Positions 23,879 to 33,349 of a stretch of DNA of 34,207 nt are shown one piece after another. The translations under genes and the position numbers were made by a program. Source of the stretch: Winogradskyella psychrotolerans. GTDB taxonomy: Bacteria > Bacteroidota > Bacteroidia > Flavobacteriales > Flavobacteriaceae. Location of the stretch: assembly GCF_018860545.1 (NCBI RefSeq), contig NZ_JAHKPN010000019.1, positions 1-34,207 on the forward strand, read 5' to 3'. Position 1 is the stretch's first letter. Each line of letters opens with the position of its first letter. The notes beneath the pieces are model-generated. The model was not told the DNA's origin, did no database searches, and was given only the letters and a program-made list of their open reading frames with translations.

Positions 23879-24472
23879 TTATTTGGTGTTATCAACTCCA
23901 AAGATAAAAAACAGTTCATTACCTTGTCTTTCTTTTATGGAATTAATTGAAGTTTCTAAGACTTTTATTTTGAAAGCCTGATTAAAAAGCAGTTGGTATT
24001 CTAAAATGTTGCCACCAAAAGGAGGTCCAGTTTTTGTGAACTCCAAATTGAATAATAACCCAACGAGTTTACCTTCTGGATTTAATAATTGTCGCATTTG
24101 CTCAACATAATTTAATCTTAAACTAGGATTCAGTGCGCAAAAAAAGGTTTGCTCAATTATAAGGTCAAAGCTATCATCCAATTCAAAAAAGTCTGTATTT
24201 AAAAGTTGATGTTGAGGAAACTCTGGCACGCGCTTTTTAAAATTGTCTAAAGGTTGCTTTGCAAAATCTAAAACATATACGTTTTTAAAACCGTGATTCC
24301 ATAAATACTCGGCTTCATAACTATTACCAGCTCCTGGAATTAAAATTTTTAAAGTCTTATTTTCAAGTTGATCAAAATAGACTTTTAAAGGAGGAGAAAT
24401 ATAGCCGATATTCCAACCTGTTTTATGATTGAGGTATCGCTCTTCCCAATAATCCTTGTTCATTAGATTCAT
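23879..24472 (-). CDS. TPMT-family SAM-dependent methyltransferase, 197 aa
   Basis: Class I methyltransferase of the thiopurine S-methyltransferase type. N-terminal YWEERYLNHKTGWNIGYISPPL and motif I LIPGAGNSYEAEYLW match the family; a D-F pair (VLDFAKQPLDNF) follows for SAM, then DLIIEQTFFCALNPSLR and GPPFGGN. Homologues methylate sulfur, selenium or tellurium compounds; the substrate here is unknown. The ATG at 24472 gives MNLMNKDYW; the second ATG, nine bases in, is equally possible. Confidence 0.88.
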   Translation of the reverse strand: MNLMNKDYWEERYLNHKTGWNIGYISPPLKVYFDQLENKTLKILIPGAGNSYEAEYLWNHGFKNVYVLDFAKQPLDNFKKRVPEFPQHQLLNTDFFELDDSFDLIIEQTFFCALNPSLRLNYVEQMRQLLNPEGKLVGLLFNLEFTKTGPPFGGNILEYQLLFNQAFKIKVLETSINSIKERQGNELFFIFGVDNTK

Positions 24473-24523
24473 ATTCTGACTTAAGTGGTTTAGGGCAAGA
24501 TTTCGATTTTTGTAACTATAAAT

Positions 24524-24898
24524 TTATTCTTCATCATCATCGTAAAAGTCATCAATATCACGTCTATCTTTCTTTGTAGGTCGTCCTGAACCTTTCTTTC
24601 GATAATAATCTTTACTGTATTTTAAGAGTTCCTTCGCTTCAAAAGCTGATTTAGGAGTAGTATCTACTCTGTACAAATCAACCAACTTGGCTCCAACACG
24701 ATTTGGAGGTAAATCGTTTACCGTAAGCTTATATATAATTTGATCTTTTCTAAGTTCAATCGTATCTGTAGGAAACACGTCTCGCGATGGTTTTACCGCA
24801 GCACCATTAACTTTAACCTGTCCTTTTTTACACGCTTTTGTCGCAATACTTCTCGTTTTATAATAGCGTACACACCATAAATATTTATCAATTCGCAT
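24524..24898 (-). CDS. S4-domain RNA-binding protein (Hsp15/HslR-like), 124 aa
   Basis: Residues 1 to about 60 form an S4 RNA-binding domain (MRIDKYLWCVRYYKTRSIATKACKKG then VKVNG). The tail is basic and then acidic (YYRKKGSGRPTKKDRRDIDDFYDDDEE), as in Hsp15 relatives, which recycle stalled 50S subunits carrying nascent chains. The ATG at 24898 begins the domain exactly; an upstream TTG at 24937 adds 13 residues and overlaps a -7-like element and is rejected. Confidence 0.9.
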   Translation of the reverse strand: MRIDKYLWCVRYYKTRSIATKACKKGQVKVNGAAVKPSRDVFPTDTIELRKDQIIYKLTVNDLPPNRVGAKLVDLYRVDTTPKSAFEAKELLKYSKDYYRKKGSGRPTKKDRRDIDDFYDDDEE

Positions 24899-24934
24899 AT
24901 CTTTTTTACTAAAAACTACGTTAATGTTGTAGTG

Positions 24935-24942
24935 CAAAAATA
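24935..24942 (-). promoter_or_regulatory. Possible -7 element of the S4-protein gene
   Basis: TATTTTTG on the minus strand matches TAnnTTTG, about 37 nt before the ATG; no convincing -33 TTG. Confidence 0.35.
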
Positions 24943-25032
24943 TTATATTATTGTATCTTGCGCTTTAAAATTAAGCAATAATGACCTTCAGTTTTAAACT
25001 ATATGGTTTTATTGCGTCCATAATAAGTTTCT

Positions 25033-26085
25033 ATGAAAATTAAAATTTTAAAATTTAGTCTTTTATTACTACTTTTATGTAGTGTTGTTGTCTCATGTAA
25101 CAACGATGACGATGATGATGGTGATGCTTTTGTGATTGAAGATAGAACAGAGCAACAAGCTAAAGATAAAGACTCTTTAATCGCCTATTTAACATCACAT
25201 TACTATAACTCAGGTTTTTTTGAAACAGGGTCGAACCATAAATATACAGATATCGTTATAACACCATTAGCAGAAGGAGAAACTGTACCTGAAAATCATA
25301 CATTGTTAATGACTGCTGTTGAAGAACGTACTACGACATATCTTGAAGCTGACTATGAGTATTACGTTTTAAACATATATCAAGGTGATGGTGAATCTCC
25401 AGCATTTACAGATATGGTTCGTGTAAGGTACAGCGGAAGTTCAATAAATGATGCTTTAGATGGTACTTATGACGTCTTTGATTCTAGTGTCACTCCTGCA
25501 GATTTTAATTTGCAGACTGATGGAAACTCTTACGGTGTAATCAAAGCATGGCAACTTGTGATGCCAACGTTCAATGCGTCTTCTGATTATGAAATTGATG
25601 GCAATGGTAATTTCAGTTTTACGAATCCTGGTTTAGGTGTTATGTTTATTCCTTCTGGATTAGGTTATTTTTCTGGTTCTACTACAGGTTCAGTTTATGA
25701 TAATCTTATGTTCAAATTCGAATTGTTACAGTTTGAAGTTGAAGATCATGATAATGATGGAATTCCGTCTTATCTTGAAGATATAGATGGGGATTTAGAC
25801 GTAACAAATGATAATACCGATGAAGATTTTTATCTGAACTTTATTGATACCGATGATGATGGAGATCTTGTTTTAACTATAGATGAATTAATACCTACAA
25901 CATATACTGTAGATACCAATTTAGGCGAAGAAGAGCCTGTACTTGCGGCTTACGAGTTTGAAAGAACTAGAAGTCAAATAGATGGTATTATCACTATCAA
26001 AACTGTAACTATTATAGATTCTGATGATGATGGTACACCAGATTATTTAGACCCAGCGTTTACAACTAACTACAATGAGTTATAA
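25033..26085 (+). CDS. FKBP-type PPIase-like lipoprotein with acidic Ca-binding-like repeats, 350 aa
   Basis: Lipoprotein (signal ending VVVSC, Cys22) with an acidic linker of five Asp directly after the Cys. The middle (about 95-240) matches the FKBP-like fold used by Bacteroidota lipoproteins: FTDMVRVRYSGSSINDALDGTYDVFDSS, then IKAWQLVMPTF and GLGVMFIPSGLGYFSG, ending NLMFKFELLQFEVEDHD. The C-terminal part has thrombospondin-3-like Asp repeats (DHDNDGIPSYLEDIDGD, DTDDDGDL, DSDDDGTPDYLDP) likely to bind calcium. A role in outer-membrane or surface protein folding is plausible. Confidence 0.85.
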   Translation: MKIKILKFSLLLLLLCSVVVSCNNDDDDDGDAFVIEDRTEQQAKDKDSLIAYLTSHYYNSGFFETGSNHKYTDIVITPLAEGETVPENHTLLMTAVEERTTTYLEADYEYYVLNIYQGDGESPAFTDMVRVRYSGSSINDALDGTYDVFDSSVTPADFNLQTDGNSYGVIKAWQLVMPTFNASSDYEIDGNGNFSFTNPGLGVMFIPSGLGYFSGSTTGSVYDNLMFKFELLQFEVEDHDNDGIPSYLEDIDGDLDVTNDNTDEDFYLNFIDTDDDGDLVLTIDELIPTTYTVDTNLGEEEPVLAAYEFERTRSQIDGIITIKTVTIIDSDDDGTPDYLDPAFTTNYNEL

Positions 26086-26105
26086 TAGTTGAATTAAATT
26101 TTAGT

Positions 26106-26147
26106 ATAAAAAAAGCCGCTCAAAATTATTGAGCGGCTTTTTTTTTT
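26106..26147. terminator. Bidirectional terminator between the FKBP-like and beta-barrel genes
   Basis: Strong stem AAGCCGCTCAA (26113-26123) / TTGAGCGGCTT (26129-26139), loop AATTA, A tract on the left and T tract on the right. It serves both convergent genes. Confidence 0.92.
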
Positions 26148-26168
26148 ATTTACTGATTTTCTCTAGTT

Positions 26169-26768
26169 TTAAAGTGCGATAGATAAACTTAATATTAATT
26201 GATCTGGCCGTGTATCAATTCTGCTTACAACTCCAGCTCCTAAGTTGTTATCGATAAAAGTAGCTTCATTATTGCTAAAACCTCTTTCGTATCTCAAATC
26301 AATTCCAATTGTATTAAAGCTAAGCCCAATTCCAAAATTTAATCCAATAGAGAAATCTTCTTCAACATTATCGATATTTATGCCCTCAAACTCTGTGTCT
26401 AAAATATACTGTAAAGACGGTCCGGCAAAAACACTAACAGGTCCCAATACTCGAACACCTACTAATATAGGAGCATCAATTTTCTTTACAGAAAACTCGT
26501 CACTACTGTAGTCACTTTTGGTCGCTGTATAAACTAATTCTGGTTTTAGATAGAATTTATTTCCTATTTTTCCAAAAAGCCCAATATGATATCCAATATT
26601 ACGATCCGGATGTTTTGCATTAGTACTAGCGGATTCAAAATAATCTCCATTGGCACTATAATTTAATCCACCTTTAATTCCAAATGAACCTCCGTTTTGT
26701 GCATTCATTGAAAATCCAACAAAAGCAAATACCAGAGTTGCAATAACTGTTTTCTTTAAATTTTTCAT
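26169..26768 (-). CDS. Outer-membrane beta-barrel protein (PorT/OMP_b-brl family), 199 aa
   Basis: Signal peptide about 1-23 (MKNLKKTVIATLVFAFVGFSMNA) followed by alternating amphipathic strands (GSFGIKGGLNYS, KFYLKPELVYTATKS, PVSVFAGPSLQYIL, GLNFGIGLSFNTIGIDLRYERG) and a C-terminal strand LILSLSIAL. This is a small eight-strand-type barrel of the family often annotated as porin family or OMP beta-barrel. No transport substrate can be told. Confidence 0.88.
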   Translation of the reverse strand: MKNLKKTVIATLVFAFVGFSMNAQNGGSFGIKGGLNYSANGDYFESASTNAKHPDRNIGYHIGLFGKIGNKFYLKPELVYTATKSDYSSDEFSVKKIDAPILVGVRVLGPVSVFAGPSLQYILDTEFEGINIDNVEEDFSIGLNFGIGLSFNTIGIDLRYERGFSNNEATFIDNNLGAGVVSRIDTRPDQLILSLSIAL

Positions 26769-26823
26769 AATGTTCGTTTTTTAAGATTAAGTCTTTACTT
26801 CCAAAAACGATGCCAAATCAAAA

Positions 26824-27777
26824 TTATTTCCTTTTCAGGATTTTTTTAACAGCGTTTTGAATCGCATCACTATTTAAACCATACTTATCCATTAGCTGTG
26901 CTGGTGTACCAGATTCTCCAAACGTATCGTTTGTTGCAATAAATTCTTGAGGAGTAGGATTGTGCTGCGCTAAAACTCTAGCAACACTTTCTCCAAGACC
27001 ACCAAGATGGTTGTGCTCTTCAGCAGTGACGATACATCTCGTCTTAGCAACAGAATCTAAAATAGCTTTTTCGTCTAATGGTTTTATAGTATGAATATTA
27101 ATCACTTCAGCAGAAATACCTGCTTCGTGTAATGCTTTTGATGCTTCTAAAGCTTCCCAAACTAAATGGCCTGTAGCAACGATAGTTACATCTGAACCTT
27201 CAGTTAATTTAATAGCTTTACCGATTTCAAATTTCTGATCAGCAGGTGTAAAAATTGGCACAGAAGGACGTCCAAATCTTAAATAAACAGGACCATCGTA
27301 TTCTGCAATGGCCATGGTTGCCGCTTTGGTTTGGTTATAATCACAAGGATTAATAACGACCATACCTGGTAACATTTTCATTAAACCGATGTCTTCTAAA
27401 ATTTGATGGGTTGCTCCATCTTCTCCTAGAGTTAATCCTGCGTGCGATGCACAAATTTTTACATTCTTTCCAGAATAAGCAATTGATTGACGAATTTGAT
27501 CATAAACACGACCTGTAGAGAAATTTGCGAAAGTCCCTGTAAATGGAATTTTTCCACCAATGGTTAAACCAGCAGCAATCCCCATCATATTTGCTTCAGC
27601 AATTCCAATTTGAAAAAATCGTTCAGGATTTTCTTCAATGAATTTGTCCATTTTTAAAGACCCAATTAAGTCAGCACATAAGGCCACAACATTAGGGTTT
27701 GTTCTACCAAGTTCGGCTAAACCGGCTCCAAAACCACTTCTTGTATCTTTTTTCTCTGTATATGTGTAAGTTTTCAT
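26824..27777 (-). CDS. Transketolase, C-terminal subunit, 317 aa
   Basis: Second half of a split transketolase: pyrimidine-binding domain ([55 protein letters not shown]) plus the C-terminal domain ([23 protein letters not shown]). Glu in GIAEANM is the cofactor-activating residue. It works with the N-terminal subunit encoded 20 nt upstream on the same strand, transferring two-carbon units in the pentose phosphate pathway. Such two-gene transketolases are common in this phylum. Confidence 0.95.
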   Translation of the reverse strand: MKTYTYTEKKDTRSGFGAGLAELGRTNPNVVALCADLIGSLKMDKFIEENPERFFQIGIAEANMMGIAAGLTIGGKIPFTGTFANFSTGRVYDQIRQSIAYSGKNVKICASHAGLTLGEDGATHQILEDIGLMKMLPGMVVINPCDYNQTKAATMAIAEYDGPVYLRFGRPSVPIFTPADQKFEIGKAIKLTEGSDVTIVATGHLVWEALEASKALHEAGISAEVINIHTIKPLDEKAILDSVAKTRCIVTAEEHNHLGGLGESVARVLAQHNPTPQEFIATNDTFGESGTPAQLMDKYGLNSDAIQNAVKKILKRK

Positions 27778-27797
27778 TTTCTTTTTTGATTTGATGA

Positions 27798-28643
27798 TTA
27801 GTAGTCTCCTAAAGTTTCAGGATTTTGAGATAAACCTTCTTTTAATTGCTCATCGTTAGGAGCTTTTCCATGCCATGCATGCGTATGCATCATAAAATCG
27901 ACACCATTACCCATAACGGTATGTAAAAGCACACAAATAGGTTTTCCTTGTCCTGTTAATGATTTTGCCTCTTTCATACCTTCTAGTATGGCTTCAATAT
28001 CATTACCTTTTTCAATGTCTAAAACAGTCCAACCAAAAGCTTCAAATTTAGCTTTGATACTTCCCATTGGTAACACATCATCAGTAGAACCATCGATTTG
28101 TTGTTGGTTTAAATCGATAGTAGAAATTAAATTATCTACTTTTTTTGCCGAAGCATACATAATGGCTTCCCAATTCTGTCCTTCTTGCAATTCACCGTCA
28201 CCATGAAGACTATATACTAAATGGTTATCATTGTTTAGTTTTTTTGCTTGTGCTGCCCCAAGAGCTACAGACATCCCTTGTCCTAAAGAACCAGAAGCGA
28301 TTCGGATTCCAGGTAATCCTTCATGTGTTGTTGGATGGCCTTGTAAGCGCGAATCAATAAGTCTAAATGTATTCAGCTCTTCAACTGGGAAATAGCCAGA
28401 TCTTGCCAATACACTATAATATACTGGAGAAATGTGTCCGTTTGAAAGGAAAAATAAATCTTCTCCAATTCCGTCCATATCAAAACCATCTTTGGTTTCC
28501 ATAAGTTCTTGGTAAAGAGAAACAAAAAATTCGGCACAACCTAATGATCCACCTGGGTGACCAGAGTTTACCTTATGTACCATTCGTAAAATATCTCTAC
28601 GAACTTGAGTAGTTAAATCAGTTAATTCTTTAATGTTTGGCAT
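27798..28643 (-). CDS. Transketolase, N-terminal (TPP-binding) subunit, 281 aa
   Basis: First half of the split enzyme. It carries the thiamine-diphosphate pyrophosphate domain: [29 protein letters not shown], the [16 protein letters not shown] loop, and the metal motif [13 protein letters not shown] ending in a helix with Asn. Length matches the N-subunit. It is the first gene of a two-gene operon with its own promoter at 28669-28700, divergent from tgt. Confidence 0.95.
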   Translation of the reverse strand: MPNIKELTDLTTQVRRDILRMVHKVNSGHPGGSLGCAEFFVSLYQELMETKDGFDMDGIGEDLFFLSNGHISPVYYSVLARSGYFPVEELNTFRLIDSRLQGHPTTHEGLPGIRIASGSLGQGMSVALGAAQAKKLNNDNHLVYSLHGDGELQEGQNWEAIMYASAKKVDNLISTIDLNQQQIDGSTDDVLPMGSIKAKFEAFGWTVLDIEKGNDIEAILEGMKEAKSLTGQGKPICVLLHTVMGNGVDFMMHTHAWHGKAPNDEQLKEGLSQNPETLGDY

Positions 28644-28668
28644 GTTATGTTGCTTAAGTTTTATGTTG

Positions 28669-28700
28669 CAAAAGTAACTTTTTACTAAGGGTTATCAAAA
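28669..28700 (-). promoter_or_regulatory. Promoter of the split transketolase operon
   Basis: Minus strand: TTG (28700-28698), 21-nt spacer, TACTTTTG (28676-28669). The leader would be about 20 nt. Confidence 0.65.
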
Positions 28701-28820
28701 GTTGAAAAGCGGCACTTATTAACGAATTGTATGATTTGCTAACAATATGTTGAAAATTCTAAATATGAATTGGTAATTATTTTTTAAATCTAATTTAAGA
28801 AGTAATGTAATAGAGTTATT

Positions 28821-28828
28821 TATATTTG
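28821..28828 (+). promoter_or_regulatory. -7 element upstream of tgt
   Basis: TATATTTG, a perfect TAnnTTTG; no clear TTG at the -33 position. Transcription from here would leave a leader of about 100 nt before tgt, containing the small ORF 28858-28932. Confidence 0.5.
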
Positions 28829-28857
28829 CCGTCGGACTTAGAATAAATGAGACGAGC

Positions 28858-28932
28858 ATGCTGAAATTATTAACCATTATTAGAATGATTAATTGCGAAC
28901 AACATGTGTCTGCGAAAGAACAACAAGTATAA
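28858..28932 (+). CDS. Candidate 24-aa leader ORF upstream of tgt
   Basis: ATG-started small frame of 24 codons (begins MLKLLTIIRMINC, ends SAKEQQV), with its TAA 3 nt before the tgt ATG. It lies inside the predicted tgt leader behind the -7 element at 28821-28828. Nothing in the peptide names a function. Position and spacing suggest translational coupling or a leader peptide, but a frame of this size can arise by chance. Confidence 0.3.
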   Translation: MLKLLTIIRMINCEQHVSAKEQQV

Positions 28933-28935
28933 CAC

Positions 28936-30066
28936 ATGAAATTCACAAGAGTAGCAAACGATAAAGAAACCAAAGCAAGAGCAGGATCTATAGAAACGGA
29001 TCATGGCACTATAGAAACTCCTATTTTTATGCCAGTTGGTACAGTGGCTTCTGTAAAAGGAGTACATCAACGCGAGTTAAAAAATGATATCAATCCAGAT
29101 ATTATTTTAGGAAATACCTATCATCTTTATTTAAGACCTCAAACTCCAATTTTGGAAGAAGCAGGAGGTTTGCATAAATTCATGAATTGGGATCGTAATA
29201 TTTTAACCGATTCTGGTGGTTATCAGGTGTATTCCATGTCTTCAAATAGAAAGATTAAAGAAGAAGGAGTAAAATTCAAATCTCATATTGATGGGAGTTA
29301 CCATGTGTTCACACCTGAAAATGTGATGGAAGTGCAACGCAGCATTGGTGCCGACATTATTATGGCTTTTGATGAGTGTACACCGTATCCATGTGATTAT
29401 AACTATGCTAAACGTTCAATGCATATGACGCATCGTTGGTTAGAACGTTGTTTAACACATCTGAAAAAAACACCTTTTAAGTACGATTATGAACAAACAT
29501 TTTTTCCGATTGTTCAAGGGAGTACTTATAAAGATTTGCGCAAACAATCTGCAGAATATATTGCCAATGCTGGAGCAGAAGGGAATGCAATCGGTGGACT
29601 TTCGGTAGGCGAGCCTGCGGAAGAAATGTATGCTATGACAGATGTGGTTTGTGAAATTCTACCAGAAGACAAACCACGTTATTTAATGGGTGTTGGTACG
29701 CCAATCAATATATTAGAAAATATTGCGTTAGGTGTAGATATGTTTGATTGTGTAATGCCAACACGAAATGCCAGAAATGGTATGTTGTTTACAGCTCATG
29801 GTTCCATTAATATCAAAAATCTAAAATGGGCTAATGATTTTTCACCGATAGATGATATGGCAATTACGTTTGTTGATACGGAATACAGCAAAGCTTATTT
29901 AAGACATTTATTTACAGTTAATGAATTATTAGGAAAGCAAATTGCTACCATTCATAATTTAGGGTTTTATCTGTGGTTAACGAGAGAAGCTAGAAAACAT
30001 ATTATTGCAGGTGATTTTAGAGCTTGGAAAGAAAAGATGGTGAAGCAAATGGATAACCGCCTTTAG
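28936..30066 (+). CDS. tgt: tRNA-guanine transglycosylase, 376 aa
   Basis: Exchanges guanine-34 in GUN anticodons for preQ1, an intermediate of queuosine. The family core is intact: MPVGTVASVKG, LGNTYHLYLRPQ, DSGGYQVYSM with the catalytic-region Asp, GGLSVGEP, and FDCVMPTRNARNG with the nucleophile Asp. Unusually, the three cysteines of the usual C-terminal zinc site are missing: where CxCxxC normally precedes YSxAYLxHL, the sequence reads MAITFVDTEYSKAYLRHL, and no Cys occurs in the last ~100 residues. The zinc-site His region (ATIHNLGFY) remains. Length is normal. Confidence 0.95.
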   Translation: MKFTRVANDKETKARAGSIETDHGTIETPIFMPVGTVASVKGVHQRELKNDINPDIILGNTYHLYLRPQTPILEEAGGLHKFMNWDRNILTDSGGYQVYSMSSNRKIKEEGVKFKSHIDGSYHVFTPENVMEVQRSIGADIIMAFDECTPYPCDYNYAKRSMHMTHRWLERCLTHLKKTPFKYDYEQTFFPIVQGSTYKDLRKQSAEYIANAGAEGNAIGGLSVGEPAEEMYAMTDVVCEILPEDKPRYLMGVGTPINILENIALGVDMFDCVMPTRNARNGMLFTAHGSINIKNLKWANDFSPIDDMAITFVDTEYSKAYLRHLFTVNELLGKQIATIHNLGFYLWLTREARKHIIAGDFRAWKEKMVKQMDNRL

Positions 30067-30124
30067 AAATGGAACTTGAAGTATAAAAGTTTATTTTGCT
30101 AACAATTAATAACTAACAACTAAT

Positions 30125-31201
30125 TTGAAAATACTTGATTGGTACATATTAAAACGGTATTTATTTACATTTCTAATGATGTTATTGCTGTTTGTTCCTA
30201 TTGGAATAATAGTAGATTTAGCAGAGAAGGTAGGTAAAATGCTAGAAAATGATGTGGCTTTTAGTGAAGTGGCCTATTATTATTTAGATTTTACAGTCTA
30301 TTTTGCCAACCTTTTATTCCCATTATTTTTATTTCTATCTGTGATTTGGTTCACGTCAAAGCTCGCTAATAATACAGAAATTGTCGCTTTTTTAAGTTCT
30401 GGAGTGTCGTTTTCAAGATTCTTAAGACCGTATTTGATTGGTGCAACGTTGGTCGCAGGAATCGCACTTTTTTTAGGTATGTATTTAGCTCCGATAGCGA
30501 GTCAAGGTTTCAATGAATTTAAATATAAGTACTTAAAAAAGAATAGATCGGTTCAGCAAACAAAAGATGTTTACCAACAAGTAAATGATCACGACTATAT
30601 TTACGTTAACAATTTTATACCTAAGACGAATACGGGGTTAAAATTTACATATGAACATTTTGAAGGCAACCAACTCAAGTACAAAATTTTTGCAGATAGA
30701 ATCACTTATGTTGAGAAGGATAGTGCATATAAACTAATTACATATACCAAACGTTCTTTCAATGATGGTATTGAAACAGTAGAAGAGGAGAGTCAAAAAC
30801 TAATGCAATTTCCATTTGAATTAGAAGACTTAACACCTGTTCAGTATGCTGCAGAAACTAAACCTTATGGAGAATTACTCAGGTTTATTGCAGCAGAGGA
30901 ACGACGAGGCTCACCAAATATTGGTAGGTATGAAGTCGTAAAGTTGAAGAAATGGAGCTTGCCTGTGTCCATATATATTCTTACAATTATTGCAGTTGCG
31001 GTTTCTTCAGTTAAACGAAGAGGAGGCATGGGGGCTAACCTGGCGGTTGGTATAGCTATTGCTATGATCTATGTTTTCTTTGATAAGGTGTTTGGAGTTA
31101 TGGCTGAACAGTCCAATTTTCCAGCCGTGGTGGCTGTATGGTTTCCTAATGTAATATTTGGTATTTTAGCAATATATCTGCTTCAAAATGCCAAACGCTA
31201 A
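30125..31201 (+). CDS. LptF/LptG-family permease, 358 aa
   Basis: Inner-membrane subunit of the lipopolysaccharide export ABC system (YjgP/YjgQ family). It has the usual topology: three N-terminal membrane segments (LFTFLMMLLLFVPIGIIVDL; YYLDFTVYFANLLFPLFLFLSVIWF; YLIGATLVAGIALFLGMYLAP), a large periplasmic beta-jellyroll domain (about 130-265), and three C-terminal segments (SIYILTIIAVAVSSV, GGMGANLAVGIAIAMIYVFFDKVFG, VVAVWFPNVIFGILAIYLL). Conserved LDWYILKRYL and NTEIVAFLSSG are visible. It starts with TTG at 30125. The next gene overlaps by 14 nt. Confidence 0.92.
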   Translation: MKILDWYILKRYLFTFLMMLLLFVPIGIIVDLAEKVGKMLENDVAFSEVAYYYLDFTVYFANLLFPLFLFLSVIWFTSKLANNTEIVAFLSSGVSFSRFLRPYLIGATLVAGIALFLGMYLAPIASQGFNEFKYKYLKKNRSVQQTKDVYQQVNDHDYIYVNNFIPKTNTGLKFTYEHFEGNQLKYKIFADRITYVEKDSAYKLITYTKRSFNDGIETVEEESQKLMQFPFELEDLTPVQYAAETKPYGELLRFIAAEERRGSPNIGRYEVVKLKKWSLPVSIYILTIIAVAVSSVKRRGGMGANLAVGIAIAMIYVFFDKVFGVMAEQSNFPAVVAVWFPNVIFGILAIYLLQNAKR

Positions 31202-32096
31202 ATTAAAGCATTATCTACATCTTCATGTTCTTGTCATAATTGCTGGTTTTACGGCCGTTTTGGGAGAACTCATTACCATTGGCGCACTAGAATTGGTGTG
31301 GTATAGGATGGCTATGGCCGGGATCTTAATGTTTATATACATTAAAATTGCTAGGATAAATTTAACGATATCTAAAAAAACGTTTTTCCAATTTTCTATC
31401 GCTGGCATTATCATAGCTCTACATTGGATTACGTTTTTTGAGGCTATTAATCAAGCTAATGTTTCTATTGCTTTAGCTATGTTTTCTTCAGGTGCATTTT
31501 TCGCCTCATTTATTGAACCTATTCTTTTTAAACGACGCATTTTAGGTTATGAAATTATCTTCGGCATCATTGTGATTCTTGGGGTGTTTTTAATAACAAG
31601 TAGTGAAATGGGGTATTTTAATGGAATCGTTCTAGGCTTGTTCTCAGCATTATTTTCAACTTTATTTGCAGTAATAAACGGTCTTTTTATTGAAAAGCAT
31701 AGTGCCACAGTTATTTCGTTTTATGAATTTATCAGTGGAGTACTTTTTTTAACGGTATTTATTCTACTTACAGGTAAAACATTTAATGCAGAGTTTTTTA
31801 CGCTTTCAACGTCCGATTGGGTTTACTTATTTATTTTAGCCTCAGTTTGTACTGCTTATGCTTTTATTGGATCTGTTGCTATTATGCGTTATATAAGCCC
31901 TTTTACCGTTATTTTAAGCTATAATTTAGAGCCTGTTTATGGTATAGCCATCGCTTTAGTGCTTTTTCCAGAAACAGAAAGAATGTCACCACAATTTTAT
32001 ATTGGTGCTATACTTATTTTAATTACGGTTTTATTTGATGCCGTGTTTAAAAATTATAAAAGACATAGAGATAAAATCAACAGTATTACCAATTAA
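31188..32096 (+). CDS. EamA/DMT-family transporter, 302 aa
   Basis: Ten predicted membrane segments in two EamA repeats, e.g. LHVLVIIAGFTAVLGELI, AGIIIALHWITFFEAINQANVSIALAMFSSG in the first half, and SVCTAYAFIGSVAIMRYISPFTVILSYNLEPVYGIAIALV in the second, which carries the typical PxxxxxxxxxEPV signature. These proteins export amino acids or other metabolites; the substrate is not readable. The start overlaps the end of the LPS permease gene by 14 nt, implying co-transcription. Confidence 0.92.
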   Translation: MPNAKLKHYLHLHVLVIIAGFTAVLGELITIGALELVWYRMAMAGILMFIYIKIARINLTISKKTFFQFSIAGIIIALHWITFFEAINQANVSIALAMFSSGAFFASFIEPILFKRRILGYEIIFGIIVILGVFLITSSEMGYFNGIVLGLFSALFSTLFAVINGLFIEKHSATVISFYEFISGVLFLTVFILLTGKTFNAEFFTLSTSDWVYLFILASVCTAYAFIGSVAIMRYISPFTVILSYNLEPVYGIAIALVLFPETERMSPQFYIGAILILITVLFDAVFKNYKRHRDKINSITN

Positions 32097-32122
32097 ATTT
32101 TTATAGTGTCTTGAATAAATTC

Positions 32123-32130
32123 TATTTTTG
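32123..32130 (+). promoter_or_regulatory. Possible -7 element of accA
   Basis: TATTTTTG matches TAnnTTTG. It would give a leader of about 105 nt; no -33 TTG at the right spacing. Confidence 0.35.
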
Positions 32131-32241
32131 TAAATTGAAATTGAGAACTTACTTTTTTATATATTTTTTCTAATATAGAAATAAGAATACGTAGGTTTGT
32201 ATCCTAACTATACTAACTAAACAAAACTAACTTCAAATTGT

Positions 32242-33195
32242 ATGGAATATTTAGAGTTTGAATTACCAATAAAAGAACTAGAACAACAACTAGATAAATG
32301 TGAGATTATAGGCAAAGAAAGTGAAGTAGATGTTACTGAAACCTGTAAGCAGATTGAAAAAAAATTGGCTGAGACCAAGAAAGAGATTTACAAAAATCTT
32401 ACCGCTTGGCAACGTGTTCAATTGTCTCGTCATCCTAATAGACCTTACACTTTAGATCATATTAAAGCCCTCTGTGGAGATACATTTTTAGAATTACACG
32501 GAGACAGAAATGTGAAGGATGATAAAGCCATGATTGGTGGATTAGGTAAAATCGGGGATCAATCTTATATGTTTATTGGTCAGCAAAAAGGATTTAATAC
32601 CAAAACGAGGCAGTACCGAAATTTCGGAATGTCGAATCCAGAAGGCTATCGTAAAGCACTACGACTCATGAAATCTGCAGAGAAATTCGGAATTCCAGTA
32701 GTAACATTAATTGACACTCCAGGTGCTTATCCTGGTTTAGAAGCCGAAGAGCGTGGACAAGGTGAGGCCATTGCTCGTAATATCTTGGAAATGGCACGTT
32801 TAAAAGTCCCAATTATTACTATCATTATTGGTGAAGGTGCTTCAGGTGGAGCTCTTGGTATTGGAGTCGGTGATCGTGTAATGATGTTAGAGAATACGTG
32901 GTATTCTGTAATTTCACCAGAATCGTGTTCATCTATATTATGGAGAAGCTGGGAGTATAAGGAGCAAGCGGCAGAAGCTTTGAAGCTTACTGCAAAAGAT
33001 ATGAAACGTATGAAGCTTGTTGATTCCATTATTAAAGAACCACTTGGTGGAGCGCATACCGATAGAACTAAGACATTTTCTGCAGTAAAAGATGCCATTG
33101 TGAAGTCTTATGAAGAGCTTAAAAACTTATCACCAAAAGATTTAGTAAATCAACGTATGGAAAAATACGATGCTATGGGGGTCTATAAAGACTAA
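32242..33195 (+). CDS. accA: Acetyl-CoA carboxylase carboxyltransferase, alpha subunit, 317 aa
   Basis: Transfers the carboxyl group from biotin to acetyl-CoA with AccD, the first step of fatty acid synthesis. N-terminal helical region ([15 protein letters not shown] ... [23 protein letters not shown]), then the crotonase-like core with [69 protein letters not shown] and [16 protein letters not shown], all typical. Length matches the family. A terminator follows and dnaB lies downstream. Confidence 0.96.
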   Translation: MEYLEFELPIKELEQQLDKCEIIGKESEVDVTETCKQIEKKLAETKKEIYKNLTAWQRVQLSRHPNRPYTLDHIKALCGDTFLELHGDRNVKDDKAMIGGLGKIGDQSYMFIGQQKGFNTKTRQYRNFGMSNPEGYRKALRLMKSAEKFGIPVVTLIDTPGAYPGLEAEERGQGEAIARNILEMARLKVPIITIIIGEGASGGALGIGVGDRVMMLENTWYSVISPESCSSILWRSWEYKEQAAEALKLTAKDMKRMKLVDSIIKEPLGGAHTDRTKTFSAVKDAIVKSYEELKNLSPKDLVNQRMEKYDAMGVYKD

Positions 33196-33215
33196 TTCCA
33201 TTAAACATAGGGTAC

Positions 33216-33250
33216 TAAAAAAAACTGAAGTTTTGGCTTCGGTTTTTTTT
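33216..33250 (+). terminator. Rho-independent terminator after accA
   Basis: Stem AACTGAAG (33223-33230) / CTTCGGTT (33237-33244) with one G.T pair, loop TTTTGG, flanked by an A tract and a T tract. Confidence 0.85.
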
Positions 33251-33313
33251 GGCGCTATTAACAATAAAATCAAGTTATTAACAGTTAAATTGTTGATGGT
33301 GTGTTGAAATCGT

Positions 33314-33327
33314 AAAGCGATCGCTTT
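33314..33327. promoter_or_regulatory. 14-bp perfect palindrome upstream of dnaB
   Basis: AAAGCGATCGCTTT, a perfect palindrome, 37 nt before the dnaB ATG and upstream of its -7-like element. It could be an operator; nothing in the window names a binding protein. Confidence 0.4.
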
Positions 33328-33349
33328 CATTTTATCAACACTATTTAAC

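Noticed and set aside
28719..29070. Minus-strand open frames around 28719-29070
   Set aside because: They overlap the tgt start and its promoter region, with Cys/His/Ser-rich low-quality translations and no family match.
32727..33098. Minus-strand open frame of 123 codons within accA
   Set aside because: It is antisense to a highly conserved gene and has no recognisable protein features.
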